A stretch of DNA of 9,863 bases from Bacillota bacterium (GTDB taxonomy: Bacteria > Bacillota > Clostridia > Lachnospirales > Lachnospiraceae), in assembly GCA_017861355.1 (NCBI GenBank), contig JAGFXQ010000110.1, forward strand, positions 1 to 9,863, written 5' to 3'. Made by a program: the position numbers and the translations under genes. This document shows, piece by piece, positions 1 through 5,739 of this stretch. The notes beneath the pieces are model-generated. The model searched no databases, had not been told where the DNA came from, and saw only the letters and a program-made list of their open reading frames with translations. Each line of letters starts with the position of its first letter. The first letter of the stretch is position 1.

Positions 1-383
1 CCGCCGCCAACAGAAGATGCTACCAATTCCAACTTATTTCCCTTGATACCCTCAAGCTTTATAAGGACCGAATTCGGATGAGCATTCCTAAGCTCGATTC
101 CCAAAAATTCATAATCCAGTCCACATTCCTTCGCATACTGAAAACTGTATGGAATTCGTTCATCGTCCGGCTTCATGCCGAGCAGGCCTGCAATGAGTGC
201 CTTATCCGTACCATGCCCTTTACCGGTCGCAAGAAACGAGCCATGCAAATAGAGCTTTACGTGCTTAATCTCCTCACGCAATAACTGTCTTGCAGTAAAT
301 CCTATCCTCACTGCTCCTGCTGTATGAGAACTGGAAGGACCGACCATAATCGGCCCCATAATATCGAAAACGTTCATGGCCAT
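1..383 (-). CDS. sdaAB: L-serine dehydratase, iron-sulfur-dependent, beta subunit (partial, 5' end only)
   Basis: The first 127 codons of a leftward gene that runs off the left edge. The product would be the beta subunit of the two-subunit, 4Fe-4S L-serine ammonia-lyase found in Clostridia, which converts L-serine to pyruvate and ammonia in the cytoplasm. Recognition rests on the N-terminal signature DIMGPIMVGPSSSHTAGAVR (residues 7-26), followed by a GSFLATGKGHGTDKALIAG segment (about residues 49-67), both typical of the SdaAB / SDH beta domain. The ATG at 381-383 follows GGGAGG at 5-nt spacing; a second in-frame ATG at 375-377 is a possible alternative start. The catalytic alpha subunit (sdaAA) is expected further left, outside the window. 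A promoter and leader hairpin lie just upstream. Confidence 0.93.
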   Translation of the reverse strand, partial: MAMNVFDIMGPIMVGPSSSHTAGAVRIGFTARQLLREEIKHVKLYLHGSFLATGKGHGTDKALIAGLLGMKPDDERIPYSFQYAKECGLDYEFLGIELRNAHPNSVLIKLEGIKGNKLELVASSVGG

Positions 384-421
384 ACCTGCCTCCCTAATAA
401 AATACCTTGAAAATAGATCGT

Positions 422-446
422 ATACACTCAAGCAAGCTTGGTGTAT
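422..446 (-). promoter_or_regulatory. 5'-leader hairpin of sdaAB, CTTG loop
   Basis: Ten base pairs with one bulged base: ATACAC (422-427) pairs with GTGTAT (441-446), and CAAG (429-432) pairs with CTTG (437-440). The loop reads CTTG on the minus strand. It starts 14 nt after the -10 box, so it would lie near the 5' end of the transcript, or act as a palindromic operator at about +7 to +31. The galM leader has the same architecture. Whether it works as RNA or DNA is not known. Confidence 0.5.
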
Positions 447-460
447 TCTCACTACGCTTT

Positions 461-489
461 ATTATATCCCAATTTTCTTGCTTCAGCAA
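461..489 (-). promoter_or_regulatory. sigma-A-type promoter of sdaAB
   Basis: On the minus strand, TTGCTG (484-489) lies 17 nt upstream of a perfect TATAAT (461-466). The -35 matches only TTG of the consensus; the -10 is perfect. The segment just downstream (about 20 bases) is nearly identical to that at the galM promoter. Confidence 0.6.
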
Positions 490-509
490 TCTTTGTTTCG
501 ACATATATC

Positions 510-571
510 TTTCATATAAAAAGAGGTATTACTACTCCTGAGGGAGCTGTAATACCTCTTTTTATATGAAA
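510..571 (-). terminator. Rho-independent terminator of the PD40 gene
   Basis: A perfect 23-bp inverted repeat: left arm 510-532, right arm 549-571. The 16-base spacer contains a further CTCC/GGAG pairing. Read leftward, the inner stem ends in CCTCTTTTTATATG, giving a T-tract 3' to the GC-containing part. It sits 38 bases after the stop codon of the leftward propeller gene and separates it from the sdaAB promoter. Because the AT-rich flanks are also paired, it is nearly symmetric and may work in both directions. Confidence 0.85.
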
Positions 572-609
572 TGGTAAGACGCTTTATCGTCTCATTATTG
601 TTTATTTCA

Positions 610-1491
610 TTATTTTAAACGATAGCTTACAAATGCCAGCTTCTTGCCACAGGGCGACCAGGAGTTTACATTCAACGTTCCCTGTCCACCAAAAAGTTTG
701 ACCAGTGTTACATAATCTCCACCTTCACTAGACATCAGCCTGATCTCCACCTCTTTGTTCGGAGGATGATCTCCCGGAGCTACATCACCCTTTCGGTAGG
801 TGATATAAGATACCGACTTACCATCCGGTGATAGATGTGCAAACCAGCTATTACTTTCATCGAAGGTCATCTGAAGCTGTTCGCTGCCATCTGCTTTCAT
901 TCTCCAAAGCTGCATCAGACCAGAACGAACTGAATTAAACCAAAGATATCTCCCATCCGGACTATATTCCGGACCGTCATTGAGTCCTTGGGAATCAGTA
1001 AGTCTGGTCTCTAATCCACCTTTTACCGGGATTGTATAGATATCATATTCATCGTTTCGCTCCGCACAATAAGCAAGGCTTAGTCCGTCCGGAGACCAGC
1101 CATGCAGATAACTGGGGGCAATCGGCGTAATCAGTGTCGGTGTTCCTCCCTCGATCGGCAGGGTATAGATTCTGGATTGTCGATCTTCAAAGGTGTGATG
1201 ACTGACTGCTAGCTGATCATGCTCCGGTGATAGGACATGATCGTTATTGCAATGATCACAGATGCCGGTATCTATTCTTCTGCTCTCTTTTGTCATAAGA
1301 TCAAAGGTATAGATACACCCTTTCGCATTATAGATTAGTTCTTTTCCGCTTTTTAACCAATTCGGAGCTTCGATCAGGTAATCGAATTCTTGCAATACCT
1401 CTCGCTTACCGGTCTGAATCTCAACTGTTTCTAAAATACTGACGACCGGTCTTTGCTCAATCTCATGATGATGCTCTGTCAAAACCCTCAT
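610..1491 (-). CDS. TolB/PD40-type beta-propeller protein, cytoplasmic
   Basis: A 293-residue protein built of WD40-like PD40 repeats, as in the propeller of TolB and related proteins. The signature turns are WSPDG (132-136), YSPDG (176-180), LSPDG (220-224) and a degenerate WSPCG (278-282), each preceding a hydrophobic strand; HVLSPEHDQLA near residue 85 is another blade. No signal peptide or membrane segment is visible, so it is not a periplasmic Tol-Pal component. The start at 1489-1491 is chosen because AAGGAG (1500-1505) lies 8 nt upstream; the longer reading from 1539 has no such site and adds 16 unconserved residues. It lies 235 bases downstream of a co-oriented Gfo/Idh/MocA oxidoreductase and has a possible promoter of its own. 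In similar gut and soil Firmicutes such proteins often accompany carbohydrate genes; the ligand or activity here is unknown. Confidence 0.8.
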   Translation of the reverse strand: MRVLTEHHHEIEQRPVVSILETVEIQTGKREVLQEFDYLIEAPNWLKSGKELIYNAKGCIYTFDLMTKESRRIDTGICDHCNNDHVLSPEHDQLAVSHHTFEDRQSRIYTLPIEGGTPTLITPIAPSYLHGWSPDGLSLAYCAERNDEYDIYTIPVKGGLETRLTDSQGLNDGPEYSPDGRYLWFNSVRSGLMQLWRMKADGSEQLQMTFDESNSWFAHLSPDGKSVSYITYRKGDVAPGDHPPNKEVEIRLMSSEGGDYVTLVKLFGGQGTLNVNSWSPCGKKLAFVSYRLK

Positions 1492-1562
1492 AATTTTTGC
1501 TCCTTCCCATCTGCTGTTTCTCTGCCAAGCAATTGTCACTCGGCTTTCTTGAGCTTTTTCTT

Positions 1563-1592
1563 ATTATAAGGGTAAATACACTGTTTCGTCTA
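1563..1592 (-). promoter_or_regulatory. possible promoter of the PD40 gene
   Basis: A perfect minus-strand TATAAT (1563-1568) has TAGACG (1587-1592) 18 nt upstream, four of six matches to TTGACA. It would give a leader of about 65 nt before the ATG at 1491. If real, the PD40 gene can be transcribed separately from the oxidoreductase upstream. Confidence 0.4.
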
Positions 1593-1614
1593 TGTTTCGT
1601 AAGCTTTTCGATAT

Positions 1615-1646
1615 CTTAATTGTTACCGCTACGTAAAGCAATTAAG
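1615..1646. repeat. intergenic hairpin between oxidoreductase and PD40 gene
   Basis: An 8-bp perfect inverted repeat, CTTAATTG (1615-1622) and CAATTAAG (1639-1646). TTAC/GTAA can extend it across a 2-base bulge. There is no T-tract on either side, so it is a poor intrinsic terminator. It could be a processing or attenuation site between the two genes, or an operator upstream of the PD40 promoter. Confidence 0.4.
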
Positions 1647-1726
1647 TGGGAACGGCTCATCCATGGGAATACTTCATTCCTGGTCGTATTCACTACCTAG
1701 AAGGCTGAACTATCACTCTTAATCAA

Positions 1727-2884
1727 TTACTTATATTCACTACCCACGGTAAAGCCTTGTGATGTTCCAAAGTCTACCACCGAATTTGTTTTCTCATAGA
1801 AATGGATCGCATTTTTCTGGATGCCCTGAACAGTATAGTACTCATCCTGTACAGTAATCGGTAGTTCAACCGTTCTCTGTTCAAAGCCCGCTTTATAGAT
1901 AGCCGTGATGAGTTCTATCGTCAAACGTCCGCTCTCTCCTGTAATAAGCGGCTGTTCACCGGTCTCAATGGCTGTCAGTACATTATCAATCTCTCCTTCA
2001 TGTCCTGTATAAGCCAGTTCCGGAATACTATCATATAATTTCTCCAGATCCTTTTCCAGTTCTATGTTCTCTATCGGAAAACCATTATCAAGAGAAGTAC
2101 TCGCATATATCTTCCAAGGTGCAGATATTCTTGCTTTCTCCCCTTGGAATATGACCTGTTGCTCCTCACCATGATGAATGACAGAGCTTGTGACCTGGGC
2201 TACCGTGCCGAACGGATACTGAAGCGCTGCTATCGAGATATCCTCAACTTCAGCATTATCATGGGCTGTATTGCTTAACATAGCCTGAACTTTGGTAGGT
2301 TTGCCTAACATCCAGCCGAGCATATCAATATGATGCACCGCATGGTTCAAAGTACAGCCACCGCCTTCTTTCTCCCATAGTCCTCTCCACCACAGATCAT
2401 AGTAACAATGACCTCGCCACCAGAAGGAATCCACCTGGGCATGCAGTACCCTGCCAATCTTCCCACTATCCAGAACGGCTTTCAATCGCATCACCGGATC
2501 CTTGAAGCGATTCTGTGCAATCACTGCCAGCAATTTACCAGATGCCCCGGAGGCTGCTATCATCTGATCACATTCCTCCAAGGAGGCTGCCATCGGTTTT
2601 TCTACCATTACATTTTTACCGGCGTTTAGAAAATTAATCGCAATCTCCGCATGACAAAAAGGCGGGGTACATACACTGACCAGATCAATATCTTCTCGTT
2701 CTAACAGCTCCTTATGATCATCTACAACGTCAGCTTCCAGATGGTATGTCTCAACCTTCTCTAACGCCTTATCGGGATAGATGTCACAAAGTGCTACAAT
2801 CTTACATCGCTCAGGGAATGCCAAATAGGCATTAATATGTGCCGATGATATATTACCTGTTCCTATAATCGCTACTCTTATCAT
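1727..2884 (-). CDS. Gfo/Idh/MocA family NAD(P)-dependent oxidoreductase
   Basis: A full-length 385-residue member of the glucose-fructose oxidoreductase / inositol dehydrogenase / rhizopine catabolism family, cytoplasmic. The N-terminal Rossmann fold shows GTGNIS (8-13) for dinucleotide binding, CTPPFCHAE (72-80) and the family hallmark EKP (95-97), where the lysine is normally catalytic. The C-terminal alpha/beta domain carries NHAVHHID (180-187), whose histidine is the usual proton-transfer or metal-ligand position in this family. The ATG follows GGAG at 6-nt spacing. Such enzymes oxidise or reduce a hydroxyl of a sugar, cyclitol or sugar acid; the substrate cannot be told from the sequence. 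The nearest downstream gene encodes a PD40 propeller, which suggests a shared carbohydrate context (inference). Confidence 0.9.
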   Translation of the reverse strand: MIRVAIIGTGNISSAHINAYLAFPERCKIVALCDIYPDKALEKVETYHLEADVVDDHKELLEREDIDLVSVCTPPFCHAEIAINFLNAGKNVMVEKPMAASLEECDQMIAASGASGKLLAVIAQNRFKDPVMRLKAVLDSGKIGRVLHAQVDSFWWRGHCYYDLWWRGLWEKEGGGCTLNHAVHHIDMLGWMLGKPTKVQAMLSNTAHDNAEVEDISIAALQYPFGTVAQVTSSVIHHGEEQQVIFQGEKARISAPWKIYASTSLDNGFPIENIELEKDLEKLYDSIPELAYTGHEGEIDNVLTAIETGEQPLITGESGRLTIELITAIYKAGFEQRTVELPITVQDEYYTVQGIQKNAIHFYEKTNSVVDFGTSQGFTVGSEYK

Positions 2885-3219
2885 AATCTGCTCCTTTCAA
2901 ACTGTCCTTGTCTCATGCTGCCGAAAAAACTGCTCATTTGCATTACCTCATTATGCTAATACATTTTTCTACCTTTTCCCATAGAATAACTAATCTCTTT
3001 TTATAGAAATTATTGATTCTTTCTCCAAAACTATGACCCATTCTCCTCGAAAGGTAGATTTCCGGATAAACGATATAAATTATCACAAAAAGACTACTCA
3101 CTTTCCCTGAGCTCGATTGATATCTACAAAATGATTTTGTATGCTTCAATCTGTGAGTCAAAGAAGTGAATAGCCTTCTTTCTAATTTAACATTTTTATG
3201 CAATTGTAATTTATATTAC
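2885..3219. other. intergenic region upstream of the oxidoreductase
   Basis: 335 bases without a convincing gene. It contains a candidate leftward promoter (3000-3028), a short leftward leader reading frame (2882-2943) whose stop overlaps the oxidoreductase ATG, and two small hairpins just past the end of the membrane-protein gene: TACAAAAT/ATTTTGTA (3125-3141) and AAAGAAG/CTTCTTT (3160-3181). The second hairpin might end the membrane-protein transcript weakly. Confidence 0.4.
3000..3028 (-). promoter_or_regulatory. possible promoter of the Gfo/Idh/MocA gene
   Basis: Minus strand TTGGAG (3023-3028), 17-nt spacer, TATAAA (3000-3005). The -10 matches five of six, the -35 only three of six. It would give a leader of roughly 110 nt. 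No better candidate was seen in the spacer. Confidence 0.3.
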
Positions 3220-3687
3220 TTATACCCTATTCTTTTCCTGGGAGCTTTTCCGTTCATTCAGAATGATACGATCCAGTACGGCTTTGTATACCAGTATAAT
3301 CTGCGCATCAATATAACAGAATTTATTCGCAATGAATTCGTATGCTTTATAGACAAAGCAAAGATTGATCAGAACTAAAGCACCAATTGAGAAAATAGGC
3401 AGATGTATCTTCGCTATGATGAATACACATGCAGCAAGATAGAACAAAAACGCAAAGAAGAAATTTTTACTGATTTTAAATGCCAGTACCATAGTTTCAT
3501 TCAGACGGTTATGCATTTTAGTTATTGCTTTCAGATCTCTATATTTCAGTTTTTCATACATATCGTTATAAATACTTTGGCTATCGCTCGGTTTTGTTTC
3601 AACATTCTTTTTTATAGATGAAAAGTAACGGTGATAATTTGCTTCACCAAGCTCTCTGCTTATTAACTTTTTAAATACACTCGACAT
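3220..3687 (-). CDS. small membrane protein of unknown function, two transmembrane helices
   Basis: A 155-residue protein that I do not recognise. The first 70 residues are hydrophilic, lysine- and asparagine-rich and probably helical. They are followed by two adjacent hydrophobic segments (about 75-93 and 96-114) joined by a very short turn, then an amphipathic tail with FIANKFCYIDAQIILVYKA (118-136) and a charged C-terminus. The hairpin-like pair of helices suggests both ends lie on the same, probably cytoplasmic, side. The ATG at 3685-3687 is preceded by AGGTG at 5-nt spacing, a modest ribosome binding site. There is no obvious operon partner: the downstream oxidoreductase lies 335 bases away, and the upstream region is repeat-rich and non-coding. 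The continuous frame, site and biased hydrophobic pattern support a real gene; function is unknown. Confidence 0.65.
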   Translation of the reverse strand: MSSVFKKLISRELGEANYHRYFSSIKKNVETKPSDSQSIYNDMYEKLKYRDLKAITKMHNRLNETMVLAFKISKNFFFAFLFYLAACVFIIAKIHLPIFSIGALVLINLCFVYKAYEFIANKFCYIDAQIILVYKAVLDRIILNERKSSQEKNRV

Positions 3688-3769
3688 TCAATCACCTACT
3701 CTCATACTAATAACATGCTGTATCACAGTTTCAGCTCAAAACCTGTAAGAACAAAGGTTACCTTATAGA

Positions 3770-3798
3770 TGTCAAAAGGTGCTTTTGACACTTTAATC
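3770..3798. repeat. collapsed copy of the palindromic element ends
   Basis: TGTCAAAAG (3770-3778) and CTTTTGACA (3782-3790) form a 9-bp hairpin with a GTG loop. The first 13 bases equal the left end of the 153-bp element (6495-6507). The 21 bases 3778-3798 are identical to its right end (6623-6643). It reads as the two element ends fused with the interior missing. Confidence 0.65.
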
Positions 3799-3911
3799 TT
3801 TATAGAAACGTATTCTAATCCACATCAAATGAATGAATAGATCAATTTTCCTTGTTTCATTTTTATATCATATTCATATATCATTGTCCAGTACCATTTT
3901 TTTTATGAAGC

Positions 3912-3942
3912 ATAGCATGAATTAATATCTAATTCATGCTAT
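3912..3942. repeat. perfect 13-bp inverted repeat
   Basis: ATAGCATGAATTA (3912-3924) and TAATTCATGCTAT (3930-3942) pair perfectly around a 5-base loop. Neither strand has a T-tract directly after the stem, so it is not a classical terminator. It lies far upstream of the membrane-protein gene and could be an operator, a small-RNA element or a repeat remnant. Confidence 0.55.
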
Positions 3943-4034
3943 ATATAATACTATTATTCTCTATGGACACAAAATAAAACAATGCAAATGCTGTCACTAT
4001 TTCCTAATGTATCTATCTTTCACTCTTCCAGACC

Positions 4035-4055
4035 TGATGCCGCTTCGTGGCATCA
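4035..4055. repeat. hairpin 1 of a three-hairpin cluster
   Basis: TGATGCC (4035-4041) pairs with GGCATCA (4049-4055) around a 7-base loop. It is the GC-richest stem in this otherwise AT-rich spacer. Confidence 0.5.
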
Positions 4056-4077
4056 TATACAATACCTGAAAGAAGTT

Positions 4078-4107
4078 CAAAATGAATTTCCTATGGAATT
4101 CATTTTG
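4078..4107. repeat. hairpin 2 of a three-hairpin cluster
   Basis: An 11-bp perfect stem, CAAAATGAATT (4078-4088) with AATTCATTTTG (4097-4107). CC/GG pairing can extend it past a bulged T, leaving a TAT loop. Confidence 0.55.
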
Positions 4108-4113
4108 GAGTAC

Positions 4114-4189
4114 TTTACGCGTGAAGATGCTTTTTCTTTACGTGTGAAGATGCTTTTTCTTTACGTGTGAAGATGCTTTTTCTTCACAC
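4114..4189. repeat. three tandem 23-bp repeats ending in a hairpin
   Basis: Three head-to-tail copies of TTTACGYGTGAAGATGC + TTTTTC occupy 4114-4136, 4137-4159 and 4160-4182. Copies 2 and 3 are identical; copy 1 differs by one base (C for T at 4120). The third copy runs into a complementary tail, so GTGTGAAGA (4165-4173) and TCTTCACAC (4181-4189) form a 9-bp stem. The unit length is not a multiple of three, which argues against coding. Confidence 0.8.
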
Positions 4190-4360
4190 TGTTCTCATAA
4201 TTCGATTTTTTTTGATTTTAGTCGAAATATTAACAGAATGTTCATAATATATCCATACAAAAAACATATATGTCTTTTATAATAAAGTTAAGTTAATAAG
4301 ATAACTTATTGAAAGATTTACAACTTAATATTGCTTACAAGATAATTTTTTTCATAAAAT

Positions 4361-4396
4361 AAGCCCGGCAGCTACCCTCCCCCCTCTACCGGGCTT
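4361..4396 (-). terminator. terminator of the receiver-HPt gene
   Basis: AAGCCCGG (4361-4368) and CCGGGCTT (4389-4396) form a GC-rich 8-bp stem 30 bases past the stop of the leftward gene. Read leftward it is followed by ATTTTATG, a weak U-tract. The 20-base loop is unusual: on the minus strand it contains GGGGGGAGGG. Confidence 0.65.
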
Positions 4397-4426
4397 CTCC
4401 TCTATTTATAGGGTAAAAACTTAATT

Positions 4427-5512
4427 TTAGAATTCTGAGATGATATGCTTATCCATCTCTTTTTTTATGTCTGTCAACCGAAGTAAAGTGCTCTCATATT
4501 GATAATCTTTCATTTCTGATAAAGCAAGCTCTAATTGTGTTCTATACTCCGGATTCCCTCTCTTAATCAAAAGTTCCAATTCCCCAAGGATAGCCGAATA
4601 ATCAAATCTCTTGATATAGTATATGGTGTTAAGGATACTTTGTTCATATTCCTCCCTCGTCATTGGGAGACTTGGATCCTCATTGTTAAGCATTGCATTT
4701 ATAATATTATCATATCGGTTAAGGGCTAACTCCAGATTTGAATAAAAATCAGAAATGTATTTCATAAAATCTTCGATCCGTTGATCAACCATCAAAGAAT
4801 CCAGCTTTAAGATTTGTTGTTCTAGATCCTTAGCTAATTCAGCAAGACCTATCGCGCCAATATTCGCGAATACACTTTTCATATTATGCACACCTATCCG
4901 CATATCATTCATGTGTTGATTCTCATACCCCTGCATTACTAAATTAAGACAGGTACGTACATCCTTCAGAGAAATCTTTAATATGTTAACATAATGATTT
5001 GGATCTCCCAGCGCATAACGAATACCAGCATCATAATTAATCTCACTTATCTCATGAACCATTGCCTTGATCAGAGTGGTATCCGCAGAATTAGCTCCAG
5101 TGCCATGTAACATGTTCATGCTATCCGCTGGTAAATTCGGGCACCATTGCTTCAGTATTGTAGCCAACTCCAATAAACCCAATGGCTTCGAATAGACTTC
5201 ATTTGCTCCCGAACATTGATATAATTTACGGATTTCTTCTGTTATACTTGACGTAAGTGCAATAATGATGATTCGTCCTGTATCCGGAGAAAGGTTACGA
5301 ATTGCTTTTGTAGCCTGCGCTCCATCCATTTTAGGCATGACATGGTCAACAAAAATAATGCTATAATCCTTTTGCCTGACCATCTCTATCGCTTCATAGC
5401 CATCATTAGCCTGGTCTGCACTAATGTTAAATAATTCAAGCATATTAGCTAATACTATAGTATTAACCTCATTATCATCAATCACCAGCGCAGATAATAC
5501 CTTCTCATTCAT
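4427..5512 (-). CDS. receiver-HPt phosphorelay protein (two-component signalling)
   Basis: A 361-residue cytoplasmic protein with an N-terminal response-regulator receiver domain and an internal histidine phosphotransfer domain, but no DNA-binding or kinase catalytic domain. In the receiver (about 6-125) the acidic pair is D12-D13, the phosphoacceptor is D56 in FVDHVMPKMDG, the switch threonine is T87 and the conserved lysine K109 in SKPLG. The HPt domain (about 155-265) carries H209 in VHNMKSVFANIGA, where the usual glycine after the lysine is serine. The last 80 residues are charged and helical, without a recognised domain. The start is uncertain: ATG 5510-5512 has GGGGG 11 nt upstream and places the receiver normally, while in-frame ATGs at 5530 and 5560 lack a clear site. 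No histidine kinase lies nearby, so the partners are encoded elsewhere. It is divergent from upp. Confidence 0.85.
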   Translation of the reverse strand: MNEKVLSALVIDDNEVNTIVLANMLELFNISADQANDGYEAIEMVRQKDYSIIFVDHVMPKMDGAQATKAIRNLSPDTGRIIIIALTSSITEEIRKLYQCSGANEVYSKPLGLLELATILKQWCPNLPADSMNMLHGTGANSADTTLIKAMVHEISEINYDAGIRYALGDPNHYVNILKISLKDVRTCLNLVMQGYENQHMNDMRIGVHNMKSVFANIGAIGLAELAKDLEQQILKLDSLMVDQRIEDFMKYISDFYSNLELALNRYDNIINAMLNNEDPSLPMTREEYEQSILNTIYYIKRFDYSAILGELELLIKRGNPEYRTQLELALSEMKDYQYESTLLRLTDIKKEMDKHIISEF

Positions 5513-5622
5513 GTTCGGATATACCCCCATCTGAAGTAAGTAAAGATACAGCTGACACATTACATTACATTATTTTACATTTATATTGACAAAAAGCAAC
5601 TTGATCATGTTAATTATTCCTA

Positions 5623-5650
5623 ATTATACTTCAATTTATTATTTTATCAA
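5623..5650 (-). promoter_or_regulatory. promoter of the receiver-HPt gene
   Basis: Minus strand TTGATA (5645-5650), 16-nt spacer, perfect TATAAT (5623-5628). Transcription would begin near 5616, giving a leader of about 105 nt to the chosen ATG at 5512. Confidence 0.6.
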
Positions 5651-5669
5651 ATATAATAAATTTTTTTCT

Positions 5670-5697
5670 TTTATGTATAGAAATTATTTGCTATAAT
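5670..5697 (+). promoter_or_regulatory. extended -10 promoter of upp
   Basis: TGCTATAAT (5689-5697) is a perfect -10 with the TGn extension. The -35 (TTTATG, 5670-5675, 16-nt spacer) is poor, which the extended -10 can offset. An A/T-rich tract upstream could act as an UP element. Confidence 0.6.
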
Positions 5698-5739
5698 GTT
5701 CGTTAGGAATTTAAGAATAAACATCCAGGAGGTAAAAAA

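Larger units (their letters stand above)
3688..4426. other. repeat- and hairpin-rich intergenic region
   Basis: About 740 bases with no convincing gene. Left to right it holds a collapsed copy of the palindromic element ends (3770-3798), a perfect 13-bp hairpin (3912-3942), a cluster of hairpins and 23-bp tandem repeats (4035-4189), an AT-rich stretch (4190-4360), and a GC-rich terminator (4361-4396) belonging to the leftward phosphorelay gene. A 62-codon frame at 3982-4170 runs through the tandem repeats and is not credible as a gene. Confidence 0.6.

Noticed and set aside
78..284. Rightward 68-codon frame at the left edge
   Set aside because: It is antisense to the clear sdaAB coding sequence and has no site or domain.
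2943..3203. Leftward 86-codon frame upstream of the oxidoreductase
   Set aside because: There is no ribosome binding site before its ATG, no recognisable domain, and it overlaps the best promoter candidate. Composition looks like AT-rich spacer.
3982..4170. Rightward 62-codon frame in the repeat cluster
   Set aside because: It has no ribosome binding site and runs through hairpins and 23-bp tandem repeats that shift frame with each unit. It is best explained by the repeats themselves.
4114..4189. CRISPR array
   Set aside because: The three 23-bp copies are directly adjacent without spacers and there are no cas genes. They are simple tandem repeats.
4216..4230. Possible Spo0A box (AGTCGAA)
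   Set aside because: It is one mismatch from TGTCGAA, but such a short match is expected by chance and no promoter is clearly placed around it.
4278..4283. Rightward TATAAT that could drive a small RNA toward the 4361-4396 hairpin
   Set aside because: No -35 or TGn extension is present, and the hairpin has a better T-tract in the leftward direction, where it serves the phosphorelay gene.
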